A DNA stretch of 50,243 nt, taken from contig DVID01000004.1 in the NCBI GenBank assembly GCA_018711625.1, forward strand, positions 1 through 50,243, given 5' to 3'. The DNA is from Candidatus Limicola stercorigallinarum (lineage in GTDB: Bacteria; Actinomycetota; Coriobacteriia; Coriobacteriales; Coriobacteriaceae). Under the pieces are notes generated by a model that worked only from the letters and a program-made list of their open reading frames with translations, was not told the DNA's origin and did not search any database. Below are positions 7,667 to 15,862 of this stretch, piece after piece (within the stretch, counting starts at the first letter, position 1; each line of letters starts with the position of its first letter). The translations under genes were made by a program, and so were the position numbers.

Positions 7667-7748
7667 GCATGAGAGACGGCTGTCCGCGGGGCGGCCGTTT
7701 TGCCCGGGTGGCAATCGGTTGGCTATGAGGGAGTGTGGACGGCGCGCT

Positions 7749-9179
7749 ATGCCGGCAATGAGTATAGAAAGAGATGCCGAGAAGGCGGATGGCATTCCAG
7801 TGCGCGGGCTCGTGATTGCTTGCTACGGCGTGGCGCAACGAGTGACGTTTGAAGCGCAGGTGCTGCCATTTGCAGCTCGCGTGCGTCGCGTGGTGGCCGA
7901 GCATCTGGGCGAGCGTGAGGCATGCCTGCCCTGCGTGCTTGCGTGCACGAGCGCCCGTATTCGTGAGCAGCTGGCGCGTGATGGCATGCCCGTCTGCTCT
8001 CTTGAGGAAGCGCTGCAACAGTGTGCTGAACAGGGCATTGCCGATTTGTGGGTTGTCTCGCTGCAGCTTATTGCGGGTTCCTCATATCGCCTGGTGGAGA
8101 GGGCTGTTCAGGATGCGCAGCCCCGCTTTAAGGCTATTCATCTTACGGCTCCGTTGCTTGTCGATGTGCGGGCGATTGGGATGCTCGCGGCCGTCCTGGA
8201 TGCGCGCTATCCACAGGAGTCGGGTCGTGCCCTTGTGCTGGTAGGGCATGGCACAGAAGGTGCCGAGAACCTTTCTTATCTCGCTCTGGGGTATGCGCTT
8301 GCCGTACGTAACCGTGCCGATGTGCTGGTGGGAACGCTGCGCGCGCATCCGGGTGTGAATGAGGTGCTGCAAGCGCTTGCGGCGCGCGGGCGTAGGCGTG
8401 TTCTCCTTGTTCCCTGCACGCTCTTTGATGGTGTTCATCGCGCTCGCGATCTGGATGGTGCGGATGATACGAGTTGGCGCAGCGCGTTGGAGCGTGCGGG
8501 ATATGCCGTTGACGTAGCGCGCGAAGGGCTTTCTGCGCTGCCGGGCATGGACGAGCTCTTGCGGCATGAGCTTTCTGCGGCTCGTCTGCTGCCGGGGTCT
8601 TCCGAGATGCCCGATGAGCTTGGCGAGATTGATGGGTCTGACGGGTCTGATGCGTCGGGTCGTTCGGGCGAAGTGGAGCTGCTGGACGCGTCTGGCAACG
8701 ATTTGTTTGGCTCGTGCCCGCGTCCGCGCAGCGCCGCTTCACGGTTCCCGCTTATGGTCCCGCTTGAGGGCGCACGCTGCCTTGTGGTGGGTGCAGGCCA
8801 GGTGGGCGCGCGCCGCGCCCGTGTGCTGCTCCGCCACGGTGCCTGGGTGACCATCATCGATCCCACGGCCGACGAAGATGCGTTTCCCAGGGCGGTGGTA
8901 GAGCCGCGTCCTTACCGCGTGGGTGACGAGCGGGACTTCGCCCTCGTGGTGGCTGCTACCAGCAATCGCTCGGTCAACCACATAGTAGGGGAGCGCTGCC
9001 GCCAGGCTGGCATTCCCGTTTCTGTTGCCGACGCCGCCGAGGAGGGAACGTTCGTGTTCCCTGCGCTCTGTGAAACGGATGACGTGTGCGTGGGCGTGGT
9101 TTCGCGCGACGATAATCACGCGCGCGTGGCGCAGGTTGCGCGGGCAGTGCGTGAGTTGCTGGACGAGAGGGATGGCTGA
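7749..9179 (+). CDS. Sirohydrochlorin chelatase (CbiK type) fused to precorrin-2 dehydrogenase
   Basis: A bifunctional protein of about 476 residues for the last two steps of sirohaem synthesis. Residues 18-285 resemble the anaerobic chelatase CbiK: CTSARIREQL, SLEEALQQCAEQGI, VVSLQLIAGSSY, then the metal site VGHGTEGAENLSY with His167 and GVHRARDLDGADDTSW with His230. The Gly/Ser/Asp-rich stretch 290-325 is a linker. Residues 335-476 form a Met8p/SirC/CysG-N NAD-dependent dehydrogenase: VVGAGQVGARRA, AATSNRSVN, and the Asp region SVADAAEEGTFVFPA. Iron (sirohaem) rather than cobalt is favoured by the neighbouring sirohaem-binding enzyme and lack of cobalamin genes, but CbiK can also insert cobalt. 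Start uncertain: 7749 with GGACGG upstream, or 7758, or 7725. The gene just precedes the CobA-HemD gene. Confidence 0.82.
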   Translation: MPAMSIERDAEKADGIPVRGLVIACYGVAQRVTFEAQVLPFAARVRRVVAEHLGEREACLPCVLACTSARIREQLARDGMPVCSLEEALQQCAEQGIADLWVVSLQLIAGSSYRLVERAVQDAQPRFKAIHLTAPLLVDVRAIGMLAAVLDARYPQESGRALVLVGHGTEGAENLSYLALGYALAVRNRADVLVGTLRAHPGVNEVLQALAARGRRRVLLVPCTLFDGVHRARDLDGADDTSWRSALERAGYAVDVAREGLSALPGMDELLRHELSAARLLPGSSEMPDELGEIDGSDGSDASGRSGEVELLDASGNDLFGSCPRPRSAASRFPLMVPLEGARCLVVGAGQVGARRARVLLRHGAWVTIIDPTADEDAFPRAVVEPRPYRVGDERDFALVVAATSNRSVNHIVGERCRQAGIPVSVADAAEEGTFVFPALCETDDVCVGVVSRDDNHARVAQVARAVRELLDERDG

Positions 9180-9180
9180 T

Positions 9181-10824
9181 ATGGGGTTCCCAACGGACGC
9201 GGCGGGCACATTCAACGCTGGTCAGACGCGGGGCGCATCTGAACCACAGGCCGACAGCGCATGCGGTACCGTCGCGCTCGTGGGTGCTGGCCCTGGAGAC
9301 CCAGCCCTCATCACGGTACGCGGCCGTGCCTTGCTGGAGCGGGCCGATGTTGTGCTCTATGACCGGCTGGTCGCGCCCGCGCTGCTCGCCCATGCTCGAC
9401 ACGCTCGCCTTATCGACGTTGGCAAGCGCCAGGGCGACCATCCTGTTCCGCAGCATGAGATTTGCTCGCTTCTGGTTGCGGAGGCGCGGCGTGTTGGGCC
9501 GCATGGGCTTGTGGTGCGCCTCAAGGGCGGCGACCCTTACGTGTTTGGTCGTGGCGGTGAGGAGGCCTCCTATCTGCGCGAGCATGGTGTTCCCTTTGAG
9601 GTGGTTCCTGGGATCACGAGCGCCATCGCCGCGCCTGCCTACGCCGGCATTCCCGTGACCGACCGGCGCCACGCGGCGGCGGTGCATATCATCACGGGGC
9701 ACCGTCAGCATGATGGAAGCCTAGATATCAATTTTTCCGCGCTGGTGCAGGCGGGCGGAACGTGCGTGTTCCTTATGGCGGTGGCGACCCTGGCCGATGT
9801 GTGCCAGGGGCTTATGGATGCCGGTGCCTCGCCCAAGGCTCCTGCGGCCGTTGTTGAGCGTGGTACCACGCCACAGCAGCGACAGGTGTTGGGCACGCTC
9901 GGTACCATCGTGGAGCTGGCGCGTGCTGCCGCGGTGGAGAGCCCTGCGGTGCTCGTGGTGGGCGATGTTGTGTCGCTTGCGCCTGAGCTCGACTGGTTTG
10001 ATCAAGGGCAGCTGCGCGGTGCTACCGTGCTGGTGACGCGTCCGCGTGAGCGTGCGGCGGCGCTGGTGGAGCAGCTGGAGGGCTGCGGTGCTCATGTGCT
10101 TACGCTCCCTTGCATAGATACACACGCAGCGCCTGCGGATGAGCTGGAACGGCACGTTCGTGTCATCCCTACATTCGACTGGCTCGTGTTCACAAGCCCC
10201 TTTGGGGTGCGGTGCCTCTTCTGGGGTCTGGAGGCCGCAGGGCTCGATGCGCGCCACCTGGCTGGTGTGCGCGTTGCTGTCATCGGTCCTGCCACCGCTA
10301 CGGCGCTTCGTGCGCATGGCATCACTGCCGACGTTGTCCCTGAAGTGTATGATGGCGCTCACCTGGCCGAGGCAGTGGTGCGTGCGGTTGAGCAGAAACG
10401 TGCTTGCGACGAGGCCAACGACGAGAGTCCCCAGACGCGAGCGCTTCTCTTCCGTTCGCGTGAGGGTGCGCCCGAACTTCGTGAAGCGCTCGAGCGTGCA
10501 GGCATTGCATGCGAGGAGGCCGCCATCTACACCACCGAGCTTGCGCCCGAGGAGCCGTTGCCTGAGGTGGCGCAGGCGCTCAAAGGGGGTGCGGTGGACT
10601 ACATCACCTTCACAAGCTCCTCAACTGTTGCGGGCTTCATGCGGGTCTATCCTGCCATGGCCGAGCTTGACTCCGCTGAGCGCCCTAAGGCACTCTGTCT
10701 GGGCGCATCAACGCGTGCCGCGGCTGAGCAGGCAGGCTTCACCTGCATCGTAGCTGCCCAGGCCACCATGGATTCCCTCGTAAACGCATGCATTGCCGAC
10801 TGGGGTGCTACTAATGTGTCGTGA
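9181..10824 (+). CDS. cobA-hemD: Uroporphyrinogen-III C-methyltransferase fused to uroporphyrinogen-III synthase (CobA-HemD)
   Basis: A 547-residue bifunctional enzyme. Residues 29-272 are the SAM-dependent methyltransferase that turns uroporphyrinogen III into precorrin-2: VALVGAGPGDPALITVRG, YDRLVAP, RLKGGDPYVFGRGGEE and PGITSAIAAPAYAGIP. Residues 282-540 are HemD, which closes hydroxymethylbilane: GATVLVTRPRERAAALVEQL, FTSPFGVRCLFWGL, VAVIGPATATALRAHG, and YITFTSSSTVAGFM. Such fusions are known in Gram-positive anaerobes. The ATG at 9181 is preferred, one base after the upstream stop, because GAGAGGG at 9165-9171 has nine bases of spacing; an ATG at 9172 would overlap the upstream gene. 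With the upstream fusion it supplies all steps from hydroxymethylbilane to sirohaem; hemA, hemL, hemB and hemC are not in this window. Confidence 0.9.
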   Translation: MGFPTDAAGTFNAGQTRGASEPQADSACGTVALVGAGPGDPALITVRGRALLERADVVLYDRLVAPALLAHARHARLIDVGKRQGDHPVPQHEICSLLVAEARRVGPHGLVVRLKGGDPYVFGRGGEEASYLREHGVPFEVVPGITSAIAAPAYAGIPVTDRRHAAAVHIITGHRQHDGSLDINFSALVQAGGTCVFLMAVATLADVCQGLMDAGASPKAPAAVVERGTTPQQRQVLGTLGTIVELARAAAVESPAVLVVGDVVSLAPELDWFDQGQLRGATVLVTRPRERAAALVEQLEGCGAHVLTLPCIDTHAAPADELERHVRVIPTFDWLVFTSPFGVRCLFWGLEAAGLDARHLAGVRVAVIGPATATALRAHGITADVVPEVYDGAHLAEAVVRAVEQKRACDEANDESPQTRALLFRSREGAPELREALERAGIACEEAAIYTTELAPEEPLPEVAQALKGGAVDYITFTSSSTVAGFMRVYPAMAELDSAERPKALCLGASTRAAAEQAGFTCIVAAQATMDSLVNACIADWGATNVS

Positions 10825-10856
10825 TCCCGAAATGGGCTAAAACGGGCGGATCCCTA

Positions 10857-11018
10857 TCAATCTTCGTAATGCCCTCGACATGAGACAACGCGCACCACAT
10901 CGCCATCGACGGCGAAGACAAGCCGGTTTTTAGCGTCAATGTGGGCACTTCGTAGTCCGTTCTTGTTTCCGCGCAGGAGCTCGGTTTTGCCTCGCTTGTT
11001 GCTAAGCTCCGCTTTTTT
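10857..11018 (-). pseudogene. C-terminal remnant of a Txe/YoeB-family toxin
   Basis: Read on the minus strand, this 53-codon open stretch translates to GKTELLRGNKNGLRSAHIDA, then KNRLVFAVDGDVVRVVSC and RGHYED-stop. This is the C-terminal half of the YoeB/Txe mRNA-interferase family (typical form: PEPLKGNLSG-W-SRRID-NRLVY...SCRGHY), including the final His-Tyr of the active site. The frame is closed upstream by TGA at 11019-11021, directly beside the terminator of the exonuclease gene, so the N-terminal 30 or more residues are missing. No YefM/Axe-type antitoxin is found next to it. It is a non-functional remnant. Confidence 0.7.
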
Positions 11019-11030
11019 TCATTCTGGCCA

Positions 11031-11067
11031 ACAAAAAGAGCGGCTACCTCGTTTCGGTAGCCGCTCT
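11031..11067 (-). terminator. Rho-independent terminator of the exonuclease gene
   Basis: Perfect 12-bp stem AGAGCGGCTACC / GGTAGCCGCTCT at 11037-11048 and 11056-11067 with a 7-base loop; on the minus strand it is followed by TTTTTGTT. It starts about ten bases after the stop codon at 11078. Confidence 0.85.
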
Positions 11068-11077
11068 GCTCGTACCT

Positions 11078-12043
11078 TTACTTCGCGAACATGCTCTTGC
11101 GATTGAACTCCGCTTGAACGGTGCGAAGCATGAGGTCGGTGTCCTCAAGGCCCAGATGGCGCTCGTCGGCATCGGCGGCCAGTGTGCCACGACGGCGTGC
11201 CCAGTTCTCCAGGCTTGCGGGTGCACTCTCGCGCGGCAGCGTGCGCACCTCTTCGTCGATGGAGCGGCAGATCTGGCGCGAGTCGATCACCACGATCTTG
11301 CCGGCACGGCGTGCCTCGGCATAACCGGGCAGATGCAGCATGAACCACGAGTCCTCAAAGGCGGCGTTGTGCGCCATATACGGCTGCTTCTTCATGAGCG
11401 AAAGCAGCTTTTTCTGCAGCGCGGTGTCCTCGCGGAAGGGCTTTTTGCCCTCTACGTCCTGCCAGGTGATGTGGTGGATATCGGCCAGCGGAATGCCCGC
11501 CTCGCGGTACATTTCGGGAAGACCGCAGTACACCGCCTCGCCGTCGTGCGGCACGGCGTCGCTTGTCATGTCCATGAGCTCCCAGCCCACGTTGATGATG
11601 TAGCCACGTTCGGGTGCGCGGCCGGTGGTCTCGATGTCGATGCCCAGTACCTTACCCTTGATGGGCTTGCGCACCCACTCAACGGCATAGGCATCGCGGT
11701 CGCCGCGCACGGCGCGCGCAATCACCGAGGCACCGCGGCCCTGCAGCTTGCCAATGCCGGCGCAGGTATCGGCATCGGAGAGGCTGCGAGCGAGCATCGG
11801 CGACGATAGGTTGCGCAGACGCACCTCGCCAATCTGGTCGCACAGCTCGCGGTTTTGATCGGCGAGCTGCAGAATCACGTCAAAGGAAAAAAACGGCTCC
11901 TCGCTTGCGTGCCAGGCGTCGAGCAGGGTCTTCATGGCCTCCTCGCCGCGGCGTCGCTCGGACTCCATGGCGTCGTAATCGCCGTAAATGAACATGGGGA
12001 TGAACGGTTGCATCGAGTACTCAAGTGCTTGATTTACGTTCAC
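11078..12043 (-). CDS. DEDDh-family 3'-5' exonuclease
   Basis: A 321-residue cytoplasmic nuclease. The C-terminal half holds the DEDDh exonuclease motifs in order: GIDIETTGRAPERGYIINVG (Exo I, Asp-Glu), HHITWQDVEG, AHNAAFEDSW (Exo II, Asp) and HLGLEDTDLML (Exo III, His and Asp). The fold is that of the DNA polymerase III epsilon/RNase T group. The N-terminal 130 residues have no family I recognise and may bind partner or substrate. Start chosen as GTG at 12043 because AGAGGTGAG lies five bases upstream; the open frame continues 56 codons further but without a plausible site. It is transcribed alone and ends at a strong terminator. Confidence 0.78.
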   Translation of the reverse strand: MNVNQALEYSMQPFIPMFIYGDYDAMESERRRGEEAMKTLLDAWHASEEPFFSFDVILQLADQNRELCDQIGEVRLRNLSSPMLARSLSDADTCAGIGKLQGRGASVIARAVRGDRDAYAVEWVRKPIKGKVLGIDIETTGRAPERGYIINVGWELMDMTSDAVPHDGEAVYCGLPEMYREAGIPLADIHHITWQDVEGKKPFREDTALQKKLLSLMKKQPYMAHNAAFEDSWFMLHLPGYAEARRAGKIVVIDSRQICRSIDEEVRTLPRESAPASLENWARRRGTLAADADERHLGLEDTDLMLRTVQAEFNRKSMFAK

Positions 12044-12209
12044 GCTACTCACCTCTCGCGTTCTTGTGAAGAGTTTGCCATATGAAACTAGCGTAGTTAC
12101 AATACCTGAACTTGTGACAACTCCACAACGCGCCATGCATTCTGCACAGGCATGATGGCCAAACGTTGTATGGTTCGGAAGACGATTATACGAAAGCGGG
12201 TGACGTTCC

Positions 12210-13280
12210 ATGGATCAATTCACGCATTTCGTGGTGCATGCATGGGAGGACACGCTGCCGCTCGTGCCCTTTTTGCTGGTAACGTATCTGGTGCTTGAGG
12301 TACTTGAGCACACGGCTGGTGAGCGCGTGAACGCGGCGGTGCGCCGTGCGGGAGCGGCAGGGCCCGTGGTGGGCGGTCTTCTGGGCATTGTGCCGCAATG
12401 TGGGTTTTCTGCTATGGGGGCCACGCTTTATGCGGGCCGTGTGATTACGCTGGGTACGCTCGTGGCGGTGTTTTTGTCCACCTCGGACGAGATGCTGCCC
12501 CTCTTGGTTGCTGAGCGCGTGGATGCTCCGGCGCTTGCCCAGGTGCTTGTTGCCAAGGCGGCCGTGGCCGCTGTTACCGGCTTGGTGCTCGATGCCGTGC
12601 TCCGTGCGCTGCGCAAAAACGCCCGCGTGCACGCGGCATTGCGCCGTCTTGCGCGGGGCCCCGAGGCCACGCCCGATCTGATTGACGAGATGGCAGAGGC
12701 CGGCGAGGGCGCCGAACACATCCACCGCCTGTGCGAGCGCGACCACTGCGGCTGTGACGATGAGGCGGACTCACCGAGCGACCATGCTCACGAGCACAGC
12801 CACGCCCATGGGCGCGACCACGACCACGATGCAGAGGATGCATGCGCTCATAGCTGCGGCCACACGCACCACCATGGTGCGATTGCCCCCTGGCCGATTA
12901 TCCGCAGCGCCCTTTCTCACACCATCCAAGTGAGCGTATTCATCTTTTTGGTGACGTTTGTGCTGGTGGCGGTGCTTGAGACGGTGGGGGAGGACGCGCT
13001 GGCGGCCTTCTTGTCGGGCAACCAAACGCTTGCCCTTTTTGCCTCTGCTCTCGTGGGCTTGGTGCCCAACTGCGCGGCTAGCGTGGTGATTACCCAGCTG
13101 TACTTGGAGGGCGTGCTTGGCTTCGGGCCGCTGATGGCGGGAACCTTGGTGGGTGCCGGTGTGGGCTTTTTGGTGCTTTTCCGTACCAACCGCAACGTGC
13201 GCGAAAACGCGATCATCTTGGTGATGCTCTACTGCGTGGGCGTGGCCTGGGGATTTCTTTTTTCCGCCTGGGGCATGTAG
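12210..13280 (+). CDS. ArsP_2-like putative 10-TM heavy-metal exporter
   Basis: A 356-residue inner membrane protein in two homologous halves. Each half has several membrane segments and a shared motif: GLLGIVPQCGFSAMGATLYA (about residues 57-76) and ALVGLVPNCAASVVITQLYL (about 282-301). Between them a cytoplasmic loop (about residues 165-230) is rich in His, Asp and Cys (HIHRLCERDHCGCDDE, HAHEHSHAHGRDHDHD), a likely metal-binding region. This matches PF11449 (putative manganese/arsenic/heavy-metal exporter). The metal is not determined; the His-rich loop suggests a divalent cation. ATG at 12210; the ribosome binding site is weak. Single gene divergent from the exonuclease gene. Confidence 0.78.
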   Translation: MDQFTHFVVHAWEDTLPLVPFLLVTYLVLEVLEHTAGERVNAAVRRAGAAGPVVGGLLGIVPQCGFSAMGATLYAGRVITLGTLVAVFLSTSDEMLPLLVAERVDAPALAQVLVAKAAVAAVTGLVLDAVLRALRKNARVHAALRRLARGPEATPDLIDEMAEAGEGAEHIHRLCERDHCGCDDEADSPSDHAHEHSHAHGRDHDHDAEDACAHSCGHTHHHGAIAPWPIIRSALSHTIQVSVFIFLVTFVLVAVLETVGEDALAAFLSGNQTLALFASALVGLVPNCAASVVITQLYLEGVLGFGPLMAGTLVGAGVGFLVLFRTNRNVRENAIILVMLYCVGVAWGFLFSAWGM

Positions 13281-13520
13281 GGCTGTCTCAACAGGCTTGC
13301 TGGCGCCTTGCGTAGCGCCCTGCGTGCGTAATTAACCGACGCTCGAACAGGCTAAGGCGAGGACGCAAAAGGCTCAATTCTGGGCTCCTGGCATGCGTTC
13401 CGCGTTGGAAACCTGAGTCTGCTAGGATGCACACGGGGCAGGCCACATGGTCACTCCAAAGATATGCATAAACGAGATGGTGCAGTTGTTCAAGCGGCTG
13501 CTTATAAGGGAGGGTGCTTC

Positions 13521-14321
13521 ATGGCAAAGGAACTGGCACTGATTGGTTGCGGCAACATGGGCGGTGCAATCGCGCAGGGCATCATGGGCGCGGGACTTGT
13601 TGCGCCCGAAGACATGGTGGTGTCGGACGCGGTGGAAGCGGCTCAGCAGCGGCTTGCAGACAAACTGGGATGCATGGGTACCTGTGACAACAATGAGGCT
13701 GTGCATGATGCGCGCTTGGTGATCATTGCAGTAAAACCGCAGTATCTGGACGATGTGGTGCGCGGTTTCGCGGCGGATGTGGCACCCGATGCGATCGTGG
13801 TCTCCATTGCCGCCGGTGTGACGCTCGCGCGTTTGGAGGGTCTCCTTGGCTCCGACCGCAAGATTGTGCGCGTAATGCCCAATCTGCCGGCTATGGTACT
13901 GGCGGGCATGAGCTCGCTGACCCCTAACGATCAGGTGACGTCTGACGAGCTTAATTACGTTGTGAAGCTTTTTGAGAGCTTCGGCCGCGCCGAGGTGGTG
14001 CCCGAGCACCTCATTGATGCTGTTGTGGCGGCATCGGGCAGCTCTCCGGCGTATGTGTGCGTGTTTATTGAGGCGCTTGCCGATGCGGCGGTTGCCGAAG
14101 GTATGCCGCGTGCTCAAGCCTATGTGTTTGCCGAGCAGGCGGTGCTGGGTACGGCCAAGTATCTGCTTGAGACGGGTGCGCACCCCGCCGTGCTCAAAGA
14201 CATGGTGTGTTCGCCGGGTGGTACGACCATCGAGGCCGTCGCCGCGCTTGAGGCCGGTGGCTTGCGCTCGACGGTTATCGAGGCCGCTCGCGCCACGGCA
14301 GCTAAGAATCGAGCTATGTAG
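13521..14321 (+). CDS. proC: Pyrroline-5-carboxylate reductase
   Basis: Catalyses the last step of proline synthesis, NAD(P)H-dependent reduction of 1-pyrroline-5-carboxylate. The 266-residue protein begins MAKELALIGCGNMGGAIAQG (Rossmann GxGxMG), has VIIAVKPQYLDDV, RVMPNLPAMVLAGMSSL, and the C-terminal dimer-domain signature DMVCSPGGTTIEAVAALEAGG. GGGAGGG lies seven bases before the ATG at 13521. The partner proB is 32 kb away at 45711 in this window; proA is not here. The 240 bases upstream hold no gene. Confidence 0.93.
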   Translation: MAKELALIGCGNMGGAIAQGIMGAGLVAPEDMVVSDAVEAAQQRLADKLGCMGTCDNNEAVHDARLVIIAVKPQYLDDVVRGFAADVAPDAIVVSIAAGVTLARLEGLLGSDRKIVRVMPNLPAMVLAGMSSLTPNDQVTSDELNYVVKLFESFGRAEVVPEHLIDAVVAASGSSPAYVCVFIEALADAAVAEGMPRAQAYVFAEQAVLGTAKYLLETGAHPAVLKDMVCSPGGTTIEAVAALEAGGLRSTVIEAARATAAKNRAM

Positions 14322-14331
14322 CGCATAAACA

Positions 14332-14359
14332 CATGGGCCCCGTCTGTGCGGGGCCCATG
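14332..14359. terminator. Bidirectional terminator between proC and the DUF1015 gene
   Basis: Perfect 11-bp stem CATGGGCCCCG / CGGGGCCCATG with a 6-base loop, between two convergent stop codons. Only weak T-rich sequence follows (GCGTTCTAT on plus, TGTTTATG on minus). Confidence 0.7.
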
Positions 14360-14377
14360 GCGTTCTATACATCAGCG

Positions 14378-15631
14378 CTAGGCGATCCGGTGCATAAAGA
14401 GGCCGCTGCGCAGCTTGGGTTCAAACCAGGTGGACTTGGGCGGCATGAGCAGGCCCGCGTCGGCCACGGCCAAGAGCTCGTCAATGCTTGTAGCGTGCAG
14501 GGTAAAGGCTACGCCTTCTGAGCCGGCGCGCTCCTCAAGCTCGTCTGTGCCGCGGATACCGCCTACAAAGTCGATGCGGGGGTCTTCGCGCACATCACCA
14601 ATGCCCAACAGGGGCTCAAGTATCCGGCTTTGGAGCACCGAGGTGTCAAGCGATGCCACTGGGTCTGCCTCGGCAAGCTCGGCAGCAAGCGCTGCGCTTT
14701 GGGTGAGGCGCCACCAGCGTCCGTCGGTGAAGAGCCCCAGCTCGCCATGGTGCGCGGGCAAAGCCGCAGCCTCAGCCGGCTCAACGTCAAAACCTGCGGC
14801 CGCCACGCGCTCCACCAGCTCGTCGGCGCTCATGCCCATGCGGTCGGAAACCACACGGTTATACGGCAAAATGGTGAGCTGACTTGCCGGGAAGAGCACC
14901 GAAAGGAAGAAGTTAAACGGCTCTTTACCGGTGAAGGTGCCGGCAGCTTTTGCCTCCTCGCGGATAGCAAGTCCCACCTTTACAGCCGAGGCGGCGCGAT
15001 GGTGACCGTCGGCAATGTAGGCACAGGGAACCTGTTGGAACATGGCATGGATGGCCTCTACGGCATCGGGACGCTTGATCTCCCAAACCGTCTGGGTAAC
15101 GCCCTCGTCGTCGGTGAAGTGATACAGCGGCGTTGCGGCCTTAGCCGCGCCAATAATCACATCGAGCACGGGCTGATCGCGGTAGGTAAGAAAGATCGGT
15201 CCGGTCTGATAACCCAGGGCACGCATGTGCTCAATACGGTCGCGCTCCTTTTCGGAGCGGGTAAGCTCGTGTCGCTTGATAGTGCCGTTTTCGTACTCAT
15301 CAATGGGGCAGACGCCTACCAAGCCCGTTTGCGTATGCCCCTGCCACACCAGCTCATAGAGGTAATAGCTGCGTGCGGGATCGGCGAAGAGCGTATGGTC
15401 GGCAATGCGCTCGTGCAAGAGCTCCGCGGCGCGCGCGTACACCTCGGGCGCGTACATGTCCTGTTCGGGCGGGAATTGCGTCTCGGGACGGTCGATGTTC
15501 AAAAACGAGCGTGGGCGGTCGCGCACATATGCGGCAGCCTCCGCGCGGTCGAACACGTCGTAGGGGAGGGCGGCAACCTCGGCGGCAGCCTCGGGCACGG
15601 GTCGCGTGCAGGGGAAGGGCAAAACGTTCAT
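14378..15631 (-). CDS. DUF1015 family protein (ParB/Srx-like fold, serine-linked)
   Basis: A 417-residue protein of the DUF1015/COG4198 family. Visible family features are LPYDVFDRAEA at the N-terminus, LNIDRPETQFPPEQD, LVGVCPIDEY, and the signature IADGHHRAASAVKVG near residue 215. The gene is regularly found with serA and serC in anaerobes, as here. Relatives in the ParB/sulfiredoxin-like superfamily include free serine kinases, so an L-serine or phosphoserine kinase/phosphatase-like role is possible; I am not certain of a direct experimental case for this subfamily. The start at 15631 has AAAGGGG upstream. It lies 231 bases downstream of serA and probably belongs to the same transcription unit. 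Confidence 0.78.
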   Translation of the reverse strand: MNVLPFPCTRPVPEAAAEVAALPYDVFDRAEAAAYVRDRPRSFLNIDRPETQFPPEQDMYAPEVYARAAELLHERIADHTLFADPARSYYLYELVWQGHTQTGLVGVCPIDEYENGTIKRHELTRSEKERDRIEHMRALGYQTGPIFLTYRDQPVLDVIIGAAKAATPLYHFTDDEGVTQTVWEIKRPDAVEAIHAMFQQVPCAYIADGHHRAASAVKVGLAIREEAKAAGTFTGKEPFNFFLSVLFPASQLTILPYNRVVSDRMGMSADELVERVAAAGFDVEPAEAAALPAHHGELGLFTDGRWWRLTQSAALAAELAEADPVASLDTSVLQSRILEPLLGIGDVREDPRIDFVGGIRGTDELEERAGSEGVAFTLHATSIDELLAVADAGLLMPPKSTWFEPKLRSGLFMHRIA

Positions 15632-15743
15632 AGTGCCCCTTTCATGTGGTGGGTGAAGCGGTTTTCCGCATCCTCATGATACCGTAGGCTCGCCCCAGGC
15701 CGCCTCGGTACATGTGCTGGCAATAAGGTCCTACTCAGATTCG

Positions 15744-15815
15744 GGCCTGGGCTCGGACTCGGGTGCAATTCGGGTTCGGGCACACATGTAGGCTCAGGCG
15801 CGGGTTCAAGCAAAC
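15744..15815. repeat. Low-complexity degenerate hexamer stretch
   Basis: The gap between serA and the DUF1015 gene contains imperfect repeats of TCGGGC/CTCGGG-type hexamers. No gene is visible in the gap 15632-15862. Confidence 0.4.
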
Positions 15816-15862
15816 GTCTGAAAGCCGCGCCCAAGCCCGAGCATGAGTTTGAGCGCAAGCGC

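Noticed and set aside
7297-7728. Open frames on both strands across palindromic element copy 1 that encode similar SKRSPSVY-type peptides
   Set aside because: The similarity of the two strands' peptides is a result of the inverted repeat; there is no ribosome binding site or conserved family.
7519-7748. Possible cobalamin riboswitch ahead of the tetrapyrrole genes
   Set aside because: The B12-box core (GCCACTG) and other conserved parts were not found in the leader.
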